DNA of 64,000 nucleotides from Ceratopteris richardii (taxonomy: Eukaryota > Streptophyta > Polypodiopsida > Polypodiales > Pteridaceae), in the NCBI GenBank assembly GCA_020310875.1, contig CM035416.1, positions 3,207,709 through 3,271,708 on the forward strand, written 5' to 3'. Each line of letters begins with the position of its first letter. Positions within the stretch are counted from its first letter, which is position 1. Positions 36,190-48,222 of this stretch are shown here, piece after piece. The notes under the pieces are model-generated. The model ran no database searches. It saw only the letters and a list, made by a program, of their open reading frames with translations, and had not been told where the DNA came from. The translations under genes were made by a program, and so were the position numbers.

Positions 36190-38830
36190 TCTTCTTGAAT
36201 TTGATTGAGAAAATCAGAAGTTCTTACAAGAAGGAGATTAGATAAAGGCCTCCAACTCAATGCGTCAATGACCTTATTTTCCTTACTAGCCAAATACTTA
36301 ATGTCAAAATCATACTTGCTTAATAATTCAATCCAATGCTTTTGCCTATTGTTAAGAAATGGTTGTGTGAAAATGTATTTTAGACTCTAATGATATGTTA
36401 ACTTAAAACCTAATAGTAGATGTCTCCAATGCTTAAGTGCTTGTACAACTGCAAACATTTCTAGATCATGAGTAGGATAATTAAGATCACGTTTTCTTAA
36501 TTTTTTGTATTCACATGCAACTATCCTACCATCGTGTGAAAGAACACATCCTATCTAACTACCACTTGCATCACATGCAACCACAAAAGGATTTTCCATT
36601 TTTGGTAATTTCAAAGCACAATTTTCGATGACTTTTTTGTTTCAATGATTTGAATGATCTTTGACATGTGTCACTCCACACAAATCTTGCATTCTTTTTA
36701 GTCAGCTGGGATTATCTACTATAGGGAAGTCCTTAATATGTTCTCTTTCATATTGTGCCAATCCTAAGAAACTTCTAATATCCCTTATAGTTTTAGGAAC
36801 AGCAAAGAAACACTTACTCGTATTTGCATACAATTTGTCTTTTCCTAGTCTTCTTGAGATTTACAACATGCTCGGGATCATCTTTAGAGTACACAAATAT
36901 ATCATCAAGAAATACTAAGATGAATTTGTCTAATTAATCATGAAAAACATTGTTCATCAAGCACATAAATGTTGTAGAAGCATTTGTTAATCCAAAAGGT
37001 AAAACAATAAACTAGTAGTGGCCATAACATGTTCTAAAAGTTGTCTCGGGTATATCTTCAGTTTTGATCCTAATTTGGTGATATCTAGATCTTAAGTTAG
37101 TGAATACAGTCGCTCAACTCAATTGACCTAATAAGTCATCTATGTGAGGGAATGGGTACTTATTTTTAATTTATCTTCTATTCAACCCCCTATGGTGGAT
37201 ACATAATCTTTAAGAGCCCTCTTTATTCTTATGAAATAAAATAGGTGCACCCCAAGGTGAGACACTTGGTCTTATCAAGCCTTTCTTCAAAATATCATCT
37301 AATTGAATCTTAAGCTCACTTAATTCATCTATGTTAAATTTATAAGGTGCTCCAGAATATGGTTCACTCCCCTGATACAATTCAATGGCATGGCCAATCT
37401 ACCTAGGTGGAGGTATACCAAGCAAGTCTTCTAAAAAATCATCTACATATTCTTTCAAAAGATTTCCTACATAATTTGGAAGACTTTCATCATTATGTTC
37501 CTCATGCAAATTGTTCACATAATGTTCTACAACCATCATGTATATCTCTAATTATCTGCATAGCAAAAATGAGATTAGGCTTAGGTTGTGTGGATCACCT
37601 ATAATGTGGTTTCATTCATCATCTTGCCTTAAAGTGATTGTTCTTTTTTTGTTATCAATTGTTGCAACTTTTTGAACTAACTAGTCCGAGCCTATAATTG
37701 CATCACTCTGTTTCATTTCAATCACATGGAAACTCCCAAAAAAACACCTATCAAAAAAAGAAAATGCAAGGTCTTCAATGTATCCTTTCAAATAGTGTAG
37801 TCATCTATGGGTCTTATTATCTGCATATTTAGGGGTATCCCTAAATTCTATACCAATTAGAAAGATAGAAAACAATGTGTACTACTCAAATCCATGAGAA
37901 ACTTGAAACTATGCATAGAAATCATACCCAAAATCATAATTAGAGAAGCCCTTGGGAAGGAACTAATCATACCCCCTACAGTGAATCTGGTTCTATTTGC
38001 CTTCTACAAATTAAACTTCTCCATCTTCTCAAATTTCGCACCCATCACAAAACCATCCAAAAAATCAACACATCCAAATCTCTTCACTTGATAGCAAAGC
38101 TCCTCACAAATACCTTCAATAAACTTGCTCTTCAGAGCATCACTATTAACCTCCAATGCATATTTGTGAAGATGAGAACTTTTCTTTGTACTCATCAACA
38201 AAAAAGATATGCTTGTCACTCGTGTTGTCAAAAAACTATAGAACTCCATCTTCTTCTCCATTGGTAGTGTGGACAATAGTAATGCTTTTTTACTTGCTCT
38301 CTGAATTCCTTCCATAAAACTGGACTAGAACGCATCCAAGTTTGCATATAAGACTTCCACCATAGCTTGGTGATGCCACATATATGTAAGATCCCAACCT
38401 TTGCCTTGGACTCCTCACTGAATTATTGAAGATCAACCAAATCCTCTAGCTCTTCAATCCATGCCTCTAGATCTTCACTGCTCTTCTTTTCACCATCAAA
38501 ATCATTCAATTTCGCCTTCTTGAAGACTTGGTTGAGGGAAAGATCACCCACCTCCGTATCTTCATAATTGCAGTTTTGTCTTCCTCTAGGAATTAAAGAT
38601 GTTCCCACACCTTCATCCACTTCATCGTTCAACTCCACAAACAAATTTGTTGCACTCTCTAGTTGCTTTCCTCCTCAGTCTTTGTGTACTTTTCCAAGAA
38701 GCTTTTGAATAAGCTCCTCTTGCTCACAAATATTTTGTGTTAAATCTTCAATCATTGCCAAGGATCGATTCTTGTCTAATACTACCTGTAGCTTTTCCTC
38801 AATTACAAGATGTCCTCAATAAAAAGCTTT
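36190..38830 (-). mobile_element. Ty3/gypsy relic, gag to RNase H
   Basis: On the minus strand 36190-37400 reads like decayed RNase H and reverse transcriptase, 37600-37900 like protease, and 38423-38644 like the start of a Ty3 gag core (KLNDFDGEKKSSEDLEAWIE). Order and strand agree. Many breaks make it old. The family is unrelated or only distantly related to the young gypsy element. Confidence 0.6.
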
Positions 38831-39784
38831 GGATCACTCAAGAATATCAGACGAGAGAAAAAATGCATAACTTGCACAAGATAAGAGAAAATCCAATGCA
38901 AAAAAGTAGGTAAGATATGACTCAAAGAAAGAGAAGTTTTGGTGTTATAGATTTGAATCAATCAATACAATAGCTTTGAAAAATAGCTTCTTGAGGAAGC
39001 CTCTGCCTCTCGAACACCCCTGATCTAAATCTCATTCACACATGCACTCTCAATCACAATCTCACTCTCTCTCTCACTCTCAATCACAAGTTAATTCTCT
39101 AAGTTTTGGCCTCTCGTTGCTTAACATAACAAATCTCCTCAAAAATGGAGTTTATCATTCCCAAGGAAGTGTGTCATCCAGTCAAGTGCTTTCTTTAGCA
39201 ATACATGTAAAAACATAGAAGAAAACCAATAAAAAAACATATCTGAAGATATATGTAAGTGTGCATGGCAACACATATACTTCAAAACCACGGATTCAAA
39301 TAGAAATAGAGAAGCCCACTTTCTTTTTAGTACCTAGAAAATTGGCACTTTTCAAAGCCTTGTAACTCAAAAACGTTAAGGAATCAGCTTAAGCTTGTGA
39401 GACATAAAAATGTTCACATTGTTGAACCCTACAACTTTAGAAACTCTAGAGAGATAATAAAATCAAGGCATTTTCTTATAGTAAACTAAATGTAGAGCCT
39501 TAAGTGAGCTACTTAAAACATGATTCATAAAAAATTCATAAAGACACTTTTATTCTCTTATGTATGGTCTACCTTTCTCTAATACAACATTTCTCTTAAT
39601 TATTTCATGTTCACATTCAATTTTCAACCAAAAAACATGATGCAGATAAGGTTTAGAGAGAAAATATGAAACTTGTCATCCCTACATCTTTTATACATGC
39701 ATACGATGACCTAATTATTCAAACATTATCCCCACAATGTAATCCAAAAAGTTCAAAATGAATTATTTCACTATCGAAAGGCCT
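38831..39784. other. Unassigned sequence, possible leader of the gypsy relic
   Basis: No gene found. A CT-rich stretch (repeated CTCTCTCTCACTCTCAATCAC-like text) at about 39045-39090 may be leader sequence of the neighbouring relic. Confidence 0.3.
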
Positions 39785-40445
39785 ATTACATGTGTCTTGA
39801 TCTAGTAGAGTTTATGCATGTTAGGTGTCCTAATACATTTGCACAAATTCGACCACATGTCTTCTAGAAGGATCTAGGGAGACTTTGGCAAAAGAATATA
39901 CCCATGCACTCACAGAGATTGAACCCAAGACCTCGTCCTTTCCATTCAATTGACTTAACCACAAGGGTAAGATGATTCCTTGTGTATCATGCTAGATGAA
40001 TATAAAAATGAACTTATTAGATCTTGGAAAGCCATTATATAACAATTTAACTCCACAAAAATCTTTTTAGTTCACATTAGCTGAATAAATCTAGTTTAAA
40101 GTCTACCCATTATGGAAGATAATGCCACTTTGGGATTGGTTTTTGAACTCCAAGTGATGAACTTGCGTTCTAGCATAAGGATGTATTTGATTGTACCCCC
40201 CCCCCCCCCCCATCCTCTTTAGATTCTACACAATGTGGGTTAAATTAAGATTTTACCTGCATATTATCATAAAATGAATAAAATAAATAATTTTTATGGT
40301 ATCCCTATGTTATCTTAGCATCATCCTTGTAGCTCACAAAGTGTGTTGTCATTGGAATACGCATGTATTTAGATAGTACTCCACGTTCATAAGCTATTCC
40401 ATTTATGACAATCGAGCATAATTGAGAGAACCTAAAATTGACAAT
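39785..40445. repeat. Direct repeat R2, uninterrupted copy
   Basis: Matches 42310-42816 continued at 63130-63270, where the CACTA element interrupts the second copy. It therefore acts as a natural empty-site relative for the CACTA insertion: AAATAAATAATTTTTATGGT here against AAATAAATATTTGTTT, then the element, then TTTATAGT. A C16 homopolymer lies at 40196-40211. Confidence 0.8.
39905..39975 (-). repeat. tRNA-like SINE head, copy 1
   Basis: On the minus strand the text runs from a box A-like TGGTTAAGTCAATTG to a box B-like GGTCTTGGGTTCAATCTC. This arrangement resembles tRNA-derived plant SINE heads. The second copy lies at 42463-42540. The body and tail of a SINE cannot be delimited, so it could also be a decayed tRNA relic. 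Confidence 0.4.
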
Positions 40446-40989
40446 TTTTTATTTAGTTTTTAAATAGCATCGATTTTTTGGGATAGAGGGCGTGAGTCAT
40501 AGAACTTGATTATGCCACCCACAACTCTTTCCAATTTTCTCATCGAGCTTGAATTTAGAAATATCTTCTCATCTTAGATAATGTTTGGCTTGTGTCACTT
40601 GGTTCAAATTGTTGTAGTTGATTCCAGGAACATAGAATCATGGTTGAAGGGTGTAAAAATACCCTTGAACTCTTAGAAGTACTTATGGTGCTTCAAGATG
40701 ATTAACAAGCTCTTATAATTTTCCAAGAAAGCAACAAGGCGTTTCCCAATAAGCAACTCGATGGCTTGATCAAGCTAGGGTAAATTGAGACCCCATTAAG
40801 GTTAGAAAAAAATCGAAAGGTTAGTTGCAACCACAAATTTAGATAACTCATGCCAATTTACTTCGTTATAACCAGGAATAAAGTTGTGGTCCCAAGTATG
40901 TAATTTAGAACCATGGTAAGGGAACATTAATTTGTGGAACTAAAAATCTGTATTTTCATATTCTTAAGGGTATTTCCTAGAGATGAAAT
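40446..40989. other. Unassigned sequence
   Basis: No gene or recognised repeat. Confidence 0.3.
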
Positions 40990-41470
40990 CTAAAAGTATT
41001 AGTGGTAGTTCCTTTATTTCAAATCATTTCCAAGGATTTGATCAAAAGGTACTCTATAGATAGGTGGAGTGATGTATCGGGATTTTAAGATACCCATCAT
41101 CCACACATCTATGTCAAATATGAAGCATTGTGGTATGGGACAATAGAATTTGTATTCACAGAGATGTGTAAAAGATGGTATGGGACATTCATTCATGATC
41201 TTCAAAACATTGTGCATGAGTGTTGTATATCCATTTGTATGCAACTATGAATATCATCCATTCATAATTACTCATGCAAGACAAGCATTGATACTCCTAG
41301 TATGGTAGATATGCTTGCAATACAACATCCATACTTTCTTATATGCATGAGAAATATTGAAGGCCTCCCATAAATTGTACAATTAAAGAGTCTTTCACAA
41401 GAAACCTCTACAAATGATCATGCCATGAAAACTTTACTTGATGCACATATAAAATTTCCTTTAAAAAGAA
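40990..41470. repeat. Direct repeat R1, right copy
   Basis: Diverged copy of 35705-36160; see that entry. The open frame on its minus strand (41014-41244) also exists in broken form in the other copy and is not a gene. Confidence 0.7.
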
Positions 41471-42309
41471 TGATCTGCATTACTTTATCAATCCTCTCCA
41501 AGTATAGCTTGGATCTAATGAAAATCCTTGGAAGATAGATGAAAATCATGTTATAACTCTAGTTTCTTCTTTCAATGGCATTCAAACAGTACTTTTTCAT
41601 ATAACTATTTCAATGCAAGATGATGTCAAGAATGAAGAAAGGAATAAAAAAGAGTGCATATGCACTTGCTTGACTAAAAGTTTGTGAAGAAAATCCATTT
41701 TGTTTCCATCCTCTCATTTAGCATTTTTGCGTTCTTAACTTGAAGCGTCCATAATCCTCCAAGTAGTGTTCAATCCTCTTCAACCATGTATGAATTGCAC
41801 CAAGACAAGTTGTGAATGACCTTATTCCTCTCTCCCCATTTCTGTATTTACTTTTTGTTTCACCAAAGAGAAGAGAAGAGAGTGGATTCGAATATCTCTT
41901 GAGTTTACCTTGATGTTTTTTAGGGAAAAGAGAGAAACTCTTAAGAGGCATGCGATAGCAGAGAGAAACAATTTGAGGATACACTTAGAGAGAGAGAGAG
42001 AGAGAAATAAAAATGATGTATATGAAGGAATACATGGGAGGAAGCTCCTCTTTCTTCCACACACATCGAGGTGCATGGGTGCCCCACATGGACAGCCTCT
42101 CAATGTTTGTAGACATGTTAGTATTCCTCATGTTGTATGAATAAGTGTATTTGTGATCCTTTTGAAGGGTGTCCCCAATGATGAAGGAGATTTAGTGAGA
42201 TGTAGTGAAATTCCCATAACAGCCAACTATTATTTAACTTCTCAATTGACGATGCTTTTTGGAGTTAAGTGGATCTTGCATGTGCATGCATAACCACAAT
42301 CGGACATGT
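41471..42309. other. Unassigned sequence with a short GA run
   Basis: No gene that I can support. Overlapping open frames on both strands (41718-42140) lack domains. A (GA)n run sits near 41987-42004. Confidence 0.3.
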
Positions 42310-42816
42310 GCATGTGCCCTAATCTACTAGAGTCTATGCATGTTATGTGTCCTAATTCACTTGCGCAAATTTGACCACATGTCTCATTGTACTTGATTTA
42401 ACCCAAGTTCACTTGCGTAGATGCTTCTAGAAGTATCCAGGGAGCCTTTGGCAAAAGAATATAACCATGCACTCACGCAGATTGAACCCAAGACCTCGTC
42501 CTTTCCACTCAATGGACTTAACCACAAGGGTAAGATGATTCCTTATGTATCATGCTACAAAAAGATAAAATTTATCTTATTAGATATTTGAAGGCCATTA
42601 TATAAAAAATTTAACTCTACAAAAAGCTTTTTAATCCACATTAGCTGAATTAATCTAGTTTATAATCTACCACTCCGGAAGATAATGGCACTTTGGGCTA
42701 CCTAGCATAAGGATGTATTTGATTGTACTCCTCCCATCCTCTTTAGATTCTACACAATGTGAATTAAGTTAAGACTTTACTTGCATATCATCGTAATTGA
42801 ATAAAATAAATATTTG
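42310..42816. repeat. Direct repeat R2, copy interrupted by the CACTA element
   Basis: Matches 39785-40300. It resumes at 63130 after the CACTA insertion. Confidence 0.8.
42463..42540 (-). repeat. tRNA-like SINE head, copy 2
   Basis: Close copy of 39905-39975 with the same box A-like and box B-like segments, inside the second R2 copy. Both copies were therefore probably duplicated together rather than inserted separately. Confidence 0.4.
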
Positions 42817-42819
42817 TTT

Positions 42820-42845
42820 CACTACAACATATGAGGGGCATACCG
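42820..42845 (+). repeat. CACTA left terminal inverted repeat
   Basis: CACTACAACATATG begins the element. About 13 of the first 14 bases match the reversed right end, and similarity continues more weakly to about 28 bases. Confidence 0.9.
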
Positions 42846-43115
42846 ACGCTGCATATACCGACGGTCATAGTCGGCGTCGGTATAGCCCTCAGAAAATCTG
42901 ACTAAGAGATACTGACGGTCAAGTGACCGTCGGTATGACCGTTTTAAACGGATCATTGATGTGGCCCGCAGCCACCGGTATAAGCGTCGATATAGGCGTC
43001 GGTATAGGCGTCGGTATGAGCGTCGGTATAAGCGTCGGTAATTTACTGGCATCTACCGACGCATATACCGACGTCCATACCGGCGCCTATACCGGCGGCA
43101 AATTTTTAAACATAC
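42846..43115. repeat. CACTA left subterminal repeat cluster
   Basis: About 20 copies of a TACCGACG or CGTCGGTA motif and variants (TACCGGCG, CGTCGATA), in both orientations, packed into 270 bp. This is the usual arrangement of TNPA-type binding sites in En/Spm relatives. Confidence 0.85.
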
Positions 43116-43363
43116 CGCGAACCCGAGAGCAAAACTTCACATTTCTGCGCGTGTTTGAGTACTATCGGTCTACTGTCGAACTTGCGTGCGTGAACCTGCA
43201 TTGTCTTGTGCACACACACACACACATGGATCTCTCTCTCTACACACACACACTCTCTCTCTCGGCTTAGATCTCACATCTTGGTAAGTGTTGTGCGTAC
43301 TGTTAGCATTTGTGTTTCTCTATGCTTTAGGGTTTCTAATTTCTCTTTTCGTTGATTTTGCAG

Positions 43364-43450
43364 AAGTTCGTTGGCATCGATTGTTTGGAATTGGACGAGA
43401 GACGACCTACATTACGCTTTGATGACAATAATTCAAAGAGAGACATACTT
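43364..43450 (+). other. Putative upstream exon of the CACTA transposase-associated gene
   Basis: An acceptor-like TTTTGCAG ends at 43363 and a donor GTAAGT begins at 43451. A second donor-like GTAAGT near 43283 suggests a first non-coding exon before it. The frame of this 87-bp exon stays open when continued into 47678, but it has no in-frame ATG, so it is probably 5' untranslated. The intron it starts would be 4.2 kb of simple repeats. Confidence 0.4.
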
Positions 43451-43478
43451 GTAAGTGATTCTTTTATTCGCTATTGAT

Positions 43479-43519
43479 AGAGAGAGAAGGAGGGAGAGAG
43501 AGAGAGAGAGAGAGAAAGC

Positions 43520-43570
<51 letters not shown>

Positions 43571-44195
43571 AGAGAGAGAGAGAAGAGAAAGGAAGATACA
43601 CATTAATTTACACATGCATACATACACACATACATGTACACACATGCATGCTTACATACACACACCTATACACACATACATGCTTACATACACACACACA
43701 TATACACATATGCATACATACACACACACATAAATTTACACACATGCATACATACACACACATGCATACACACATACATACACACACATATATACACATA
43801 TGCATACATACACATACACACACACATATACACACATACATACACACACGCATATATACACACATATACACACATGCATGCATACATACACACACATATA
43901 CCGGCATGCATGCATACACACATATATACACACATGCATACATACACACATATACACACATGCATGTATACATACACACACATGTATACACATGCATACA
44001 CATACACACACATACACATACATGCATGCATACATACACACACGTACACACACATGCACACACATGCATGCCTACATACACACACATACACATACACACA
44101 CATGTATACACATGTATACATACTCACACACACATGTACACATGCATACATACACACACCTATATACACACATGCATACATACACACATATAATC
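43479..44195. repeat. GA microsatellite followed by a long CA/CATA-rich microsatellite
   Basis: (GA)n with slight imperfections runs to about 43591. About 600 bp of ACACATACATGC-type repeat follows. Five or more long open frames on both strands here encode only Thr-His-Ile-Tyr or Val-Cys-Met runs and are repeat artefacts. Confidence 0.95.
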
Positions 44196-44219
44196 CTATT
44201 TTTATTTTGAAGTTTTTGT

Positions 44220-45905
44220 TTTACATCAAATATATAAAAATAGGATTAGGGTTTTAGGGTTAAATATTTAAGATTAGGGTTTTAGGGTTTTAAATAGGAT
44301 TAGGGTTTTATGGTTAAATATTTAAGATTAGGGTTTTAGGGTTTTAGGTCTAGATATTTAAGATTAGGGTTTCAGGGTTTAGTATTTCAGATTTAAGTCT
44401 AAGTCTTTCTGATTAGGGTTTTAGGATTTTAATACGTAGATAACATATATACACAAACACACATATACATATAATACATACATACATGTAGATACACATG
44501 CATACAAAAATATACATATTTTAGATTTAAATCTTTAAGATTAGGGTTTTAGGGTTATAACACCTACATAACATATATGCACACATACACATACACATGT
44601 AATACATATATACATGTATATACACATGTATACAGAAATATACATATTTTAGGTCTAGATATTTAAGATTAGGGTCTAAGGGTTTAGTATTTTAGATTTA
44701 AATCTAAGTCTTTCTGATTAGGGTTTTAGGATTTTAATACATAGATAACATATATACACAAACACACATATACATATAATACATACATACATGTAGATAC
44801 ACATGCATACAAAATAATACATATTTTAGATTTAAATCTTTAAGATTAGGGTTTTAGGGTTATAACACCTACATAACATATATGCACACATACACATACA
44901 CATGTAATACATATATACATGTATATACACATGTATACAGAAATATACATATTTTAGGTCTAGATATTTAAGATTAGAGTTTTAGGGTTTAGTATTTCAG
45001 ATTTAAGTCTAAGTCTTTCTGATTAGGGTTTTAGGATTTTAATACGTAGGTAATATATATACACAAGCACACATATACATATAATACATACATACATGTA
45101 GATACACATGCATACAAAAATATACATATTTTAGATTTAAATCTTTAAGATTAGGGTTTTAAGGTTATAACACCTACATAAGATATATGCACACATACAC
45201 ATGCACATGTAATACATATATACATGTATATACACATGTATACAGAAATATACATATTTTAGGTCTACATATTTAAGATTAGGGTTTTAGGGTTTAGTAT
45301 TTCAGATTTAAGTCTAAGTCTTTCTTATTAAGGTTTTAGGATTTTAATACGTAGATTACATATATACACAAACACACATATACATATAATACATACATAC
45401 ATGTAGATACACATGCATACAAAAATATACGTATTTTAGATTTAAATCTTTAAGATTAGGGTTTTAGGTTTATAACACCTACATAAGATATATGCACACA
45501 TACACATGCACATGTAATACATATATACATGTATATACACATGTATACAGAAATATACATATTTTAGGTCTACATATTTAAGATTAGGGTTTTAGGGTTT
45601 AGTATTTCAGATTTAAGTCTAAGTCTTTCTGATTAGGGTTTTAGGATTTTAATACGTAGATTACATATATACACAAACACACATATACATATAATACATA
45701 CATACATGTAGATACACATGCATACAAAAATATACATATTTTAGATTTAAATCTTTAAGATTATGGTTTTAGGTTTATAACACCTACATAAGATATATGC
45801 ACACATACACATGCACATGTAATACTTATATACATGTATATACACATGTATACAGAAATATACATAATTTAGGTCTACATATTTAAGATTAGGGTCTTAG
45901 GGTTT
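44220..45905. repeat. 305-bp satellite-like tandem repeat, about five copies
   Basis: The marker AAGTCTTTCT recurs at 44401, 44706, 45011, 45316 and 45621, giving a strict 305-bp period. Each unit mixes TTAGGGTTTTAGGG-type text, similar to plant telomere repeats but irregular, with CATATACACA-type microsatellite. No coding potential. Confidence 0.95.
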
Positions 45906-46857
45906 TAATTAAATATATATAATTAAATATATAAAATTAAATATATAAAAAAGGGATTACGTAAGGAAAAAAAATCTGAATATATAAATAGATATATATA
46001 TAAAATGAGATAATTATATACATAAGTAAATATAAAAAGAACTAGTGTTTTAAATAATTTGATTAAATATTTATAATTAAATATATAAAATTAAATATAT
46101 AAAAATAGGATTACGTAAGGAAAAAAAATCTGAATATATAAATAAATATATATATAAAATAAGATAATTATATACATAAATAAATATAAGAATAACTAGT
46201 GTTTTAAATAATTTAATTAAATATATAAAAATAGGATTACATAAGGAAAAAAATCTGAATATATAAATAAATATATATATAAAATAAGATAATTATATAC
46301 ATAAATAAATATAAAAAGAACTAGTGTTTTAAATAATTTAATTATATATATAATTAAATATATAAAATTATATAAAAATAGGATTACGTAAGGAAAAAAA
46401 ATCTGAATATATGAATAAATATATATATAAAATAAGATAATTATATACGTAAATAAATATAAAAAGAACTAGTGTTTTAAATAATTTAATTAGATATTTG
46501 TAATTAAATATACAAAATTAAATATATAAAAATAGGATTACGTAAGGAAAAAAAATCTGAATATATAAATAAATATATATATATAATAAGATAATTATAT
46601 ACATAAATAAATATAAAAAGAACTAGTGTTTTAAATAATTTAATTAAATATATATAATTAAATATATAAAATTAAATATATAAAAATAGGATTACGTAAG
46701 GAAACAAAATCTGAATATATAAATAAGATAATTATATACATAAATAAATATAAAATGAATTAGTGTTCTAAATAATTTAATTAAATATATATAATTAAAT
46801 ATATAAAATTAAATATATAAAAATAGGATTACGTAAGGAAAAGAAATCTGAATATAT

Positions 46858-46891
<34 letters not shown>

Positions 46892-47170
46892 AGATAATTA
46901 TATACATAAATAAATATAAAAAGAACTAGTGAATAATTTAAATAAATATTTATAGTTAAATATATAAAATTAAATATATAAAATTAAATATATAAAAATA
47001 GGATTACGTAAGAAAAAAAATCTGAATATATAAATAAATATATATACAAAATAAGATAATTATATACATAAATAAATATAAAAAGAACTAGTGTTTTAAA
47101 TTATTTAATTAAATATATATAATTAAATATAATTAAGTAAAGAAAAAATCTGAATATATAAATAAATATA
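45906..47170. repeat. AT-rich tandem repeat, about eight copies
   Basis: The marker ACTAGTG, usually followed by TTTTAAATAATTTAATT, recurs at spacings of about 125-170 bp, accompanied by GGATTACGTAAGGAAAAAAA. Unit length varies through expansion of TATA runs. Confidence 0.9.
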
Positions 47171-47677
47171 TAAATACACAAACACACATACTTATATACC
47201 TATCTATATTCACATATATATACATATACACATATATATACACATGCATACATATATATACATGTTTTAGTTCTAGGTCATTTGGATTAGGGTTTTAGGG
47301 TTTTAACACGTACATAACATATATACACACATACACATACACATATAATACATATATACAGGTATATACACGTGTATAGAAATATACATAATCTAGGTCT
47401 AGATCTTTAAAATTAGGGTTTTAGGGTTTATGCATACATATAACTTAATTAAGAGGAAAAAAATCTGAATAAATAAATAAATACATATATAAAATAGGAT
47501 CAATCAAGAAAAAATCCGATATAAGATAAAATAGGATAGCTATATAGATTAGGGTTTTAAAACTAGGATTTTAAGTTTTTTTAGGTATTTAAGTATTTAG
47601 GTCTTTAAGAGTTAGATTTTTAGGTTTAATAAAAAACAAATGTTCTAAAATGTTCTAAAATGTCCATATTGTAGCAG
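47171..47677. repeat. Decayed mixture of the two preceding satellite types
   Basis: Single partial units of the 305-bp and AT-rich repeats continue up to the splice acceptor at 47671-47677. No gene. Confidence 0.6.
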
Positions 47678-48118
47678 GTGGCTTCTTTGGATCCTGAAGA
47701 GAGAATGGCATGTCCTTGCACACAGTGCAAGTATCAAATTTATCGAAAGCAACGGATTTGTACTGCACATGTTAGAGAGTATGGATCCTTTGATAGGAGT
47801 CGACTGGAAAACCTACGCTATCATTCGCTATTTGTTTTACAAGTCGCTCCACGTAGTAGACAAATTTTTGAAAATGCAGATGTAGAAGAAAGTCCATCTC
47901 TAGTGGACTCAGAGATTCATTCGATAGTTGAGGAGGAAGAGATCATTGTTCGAGAAGAAGAGGTCATTGAAGAAGAGGTCATTGTTCGAGAAGACGAAGC
48001 AATAGACGATGATCAGGAGGAAACCAGCATAGCAAGCGATTTAGAAGCCATCAATTTAGAGATAGATATTCTCGGTGCATCGGATCTTCAAGAGGATGCT
48101 AGAATAGAGGGCTTTTGA
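47678..48118 (+). CDS. CACTA transposase-associated (TNP2 N-terminal type) domain protein
   Basis: An acceptor GTAGCAG ends at 47677. The first in-frame ATG is at 47705, giving a protein of about 137 residues. Its start, MACPCTQCKYQIYRKQRICTAH, shortened here to CPCTQC and the following His region, resembles the zinc-binding transposase-associated domain at the N-terminus of TNP2-type transposases (CPCxxC...H...G). The C-terminal half is a run of acidic repeats (VREEEVIEEEVI-type). The catalytic tnp2 DDE region of a normal CACTA transposase is not present downstream, so this is a stand-alone or truncated piece. It ends just before a donor-like GTACGT at 48130. Confidence 0.6.
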   Translation: MASLDPEERMACPCTQCKYQIYRKQRICTAHVREYGSFDRSRLENLRYHSLFVLQVAPRSRQIFENADVEESPSLVDSEIHSIVEEEEIIVREEEVIEEEVIVREDEAIDDDQEETSIASDLEAINLEIDILGASDLQEDARIEGF

Positions 48119-48222
48119 ATAAAAGACTTGTACGTACTAATTTTTGGTTTTTTTTTGTTTATTCCCTATATTATTTTTCTTATCGCATGCTAATTATTTG
48201 AGTTCTTTTATTACAGAGCACG

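Noticed and set aside
40196-40211. C16 run as an assembly gap or functional tract
   Set aside because: It is a plain homopolymer within a repeat. Its true length is uncertain and nothing points to function.
43455-44257. Several open frames of 70-239 residues on both strands
   Set aside because: They translate a microsatellite into Thr-His-Ile-Tyr or Cys-Val-Met runs in all frames. No real gene.
44220-45905. An interstitial telomere
   Set aside because: The TTAGGGTTT text is irregular and embedded in a 305-bp unit with other sequence.
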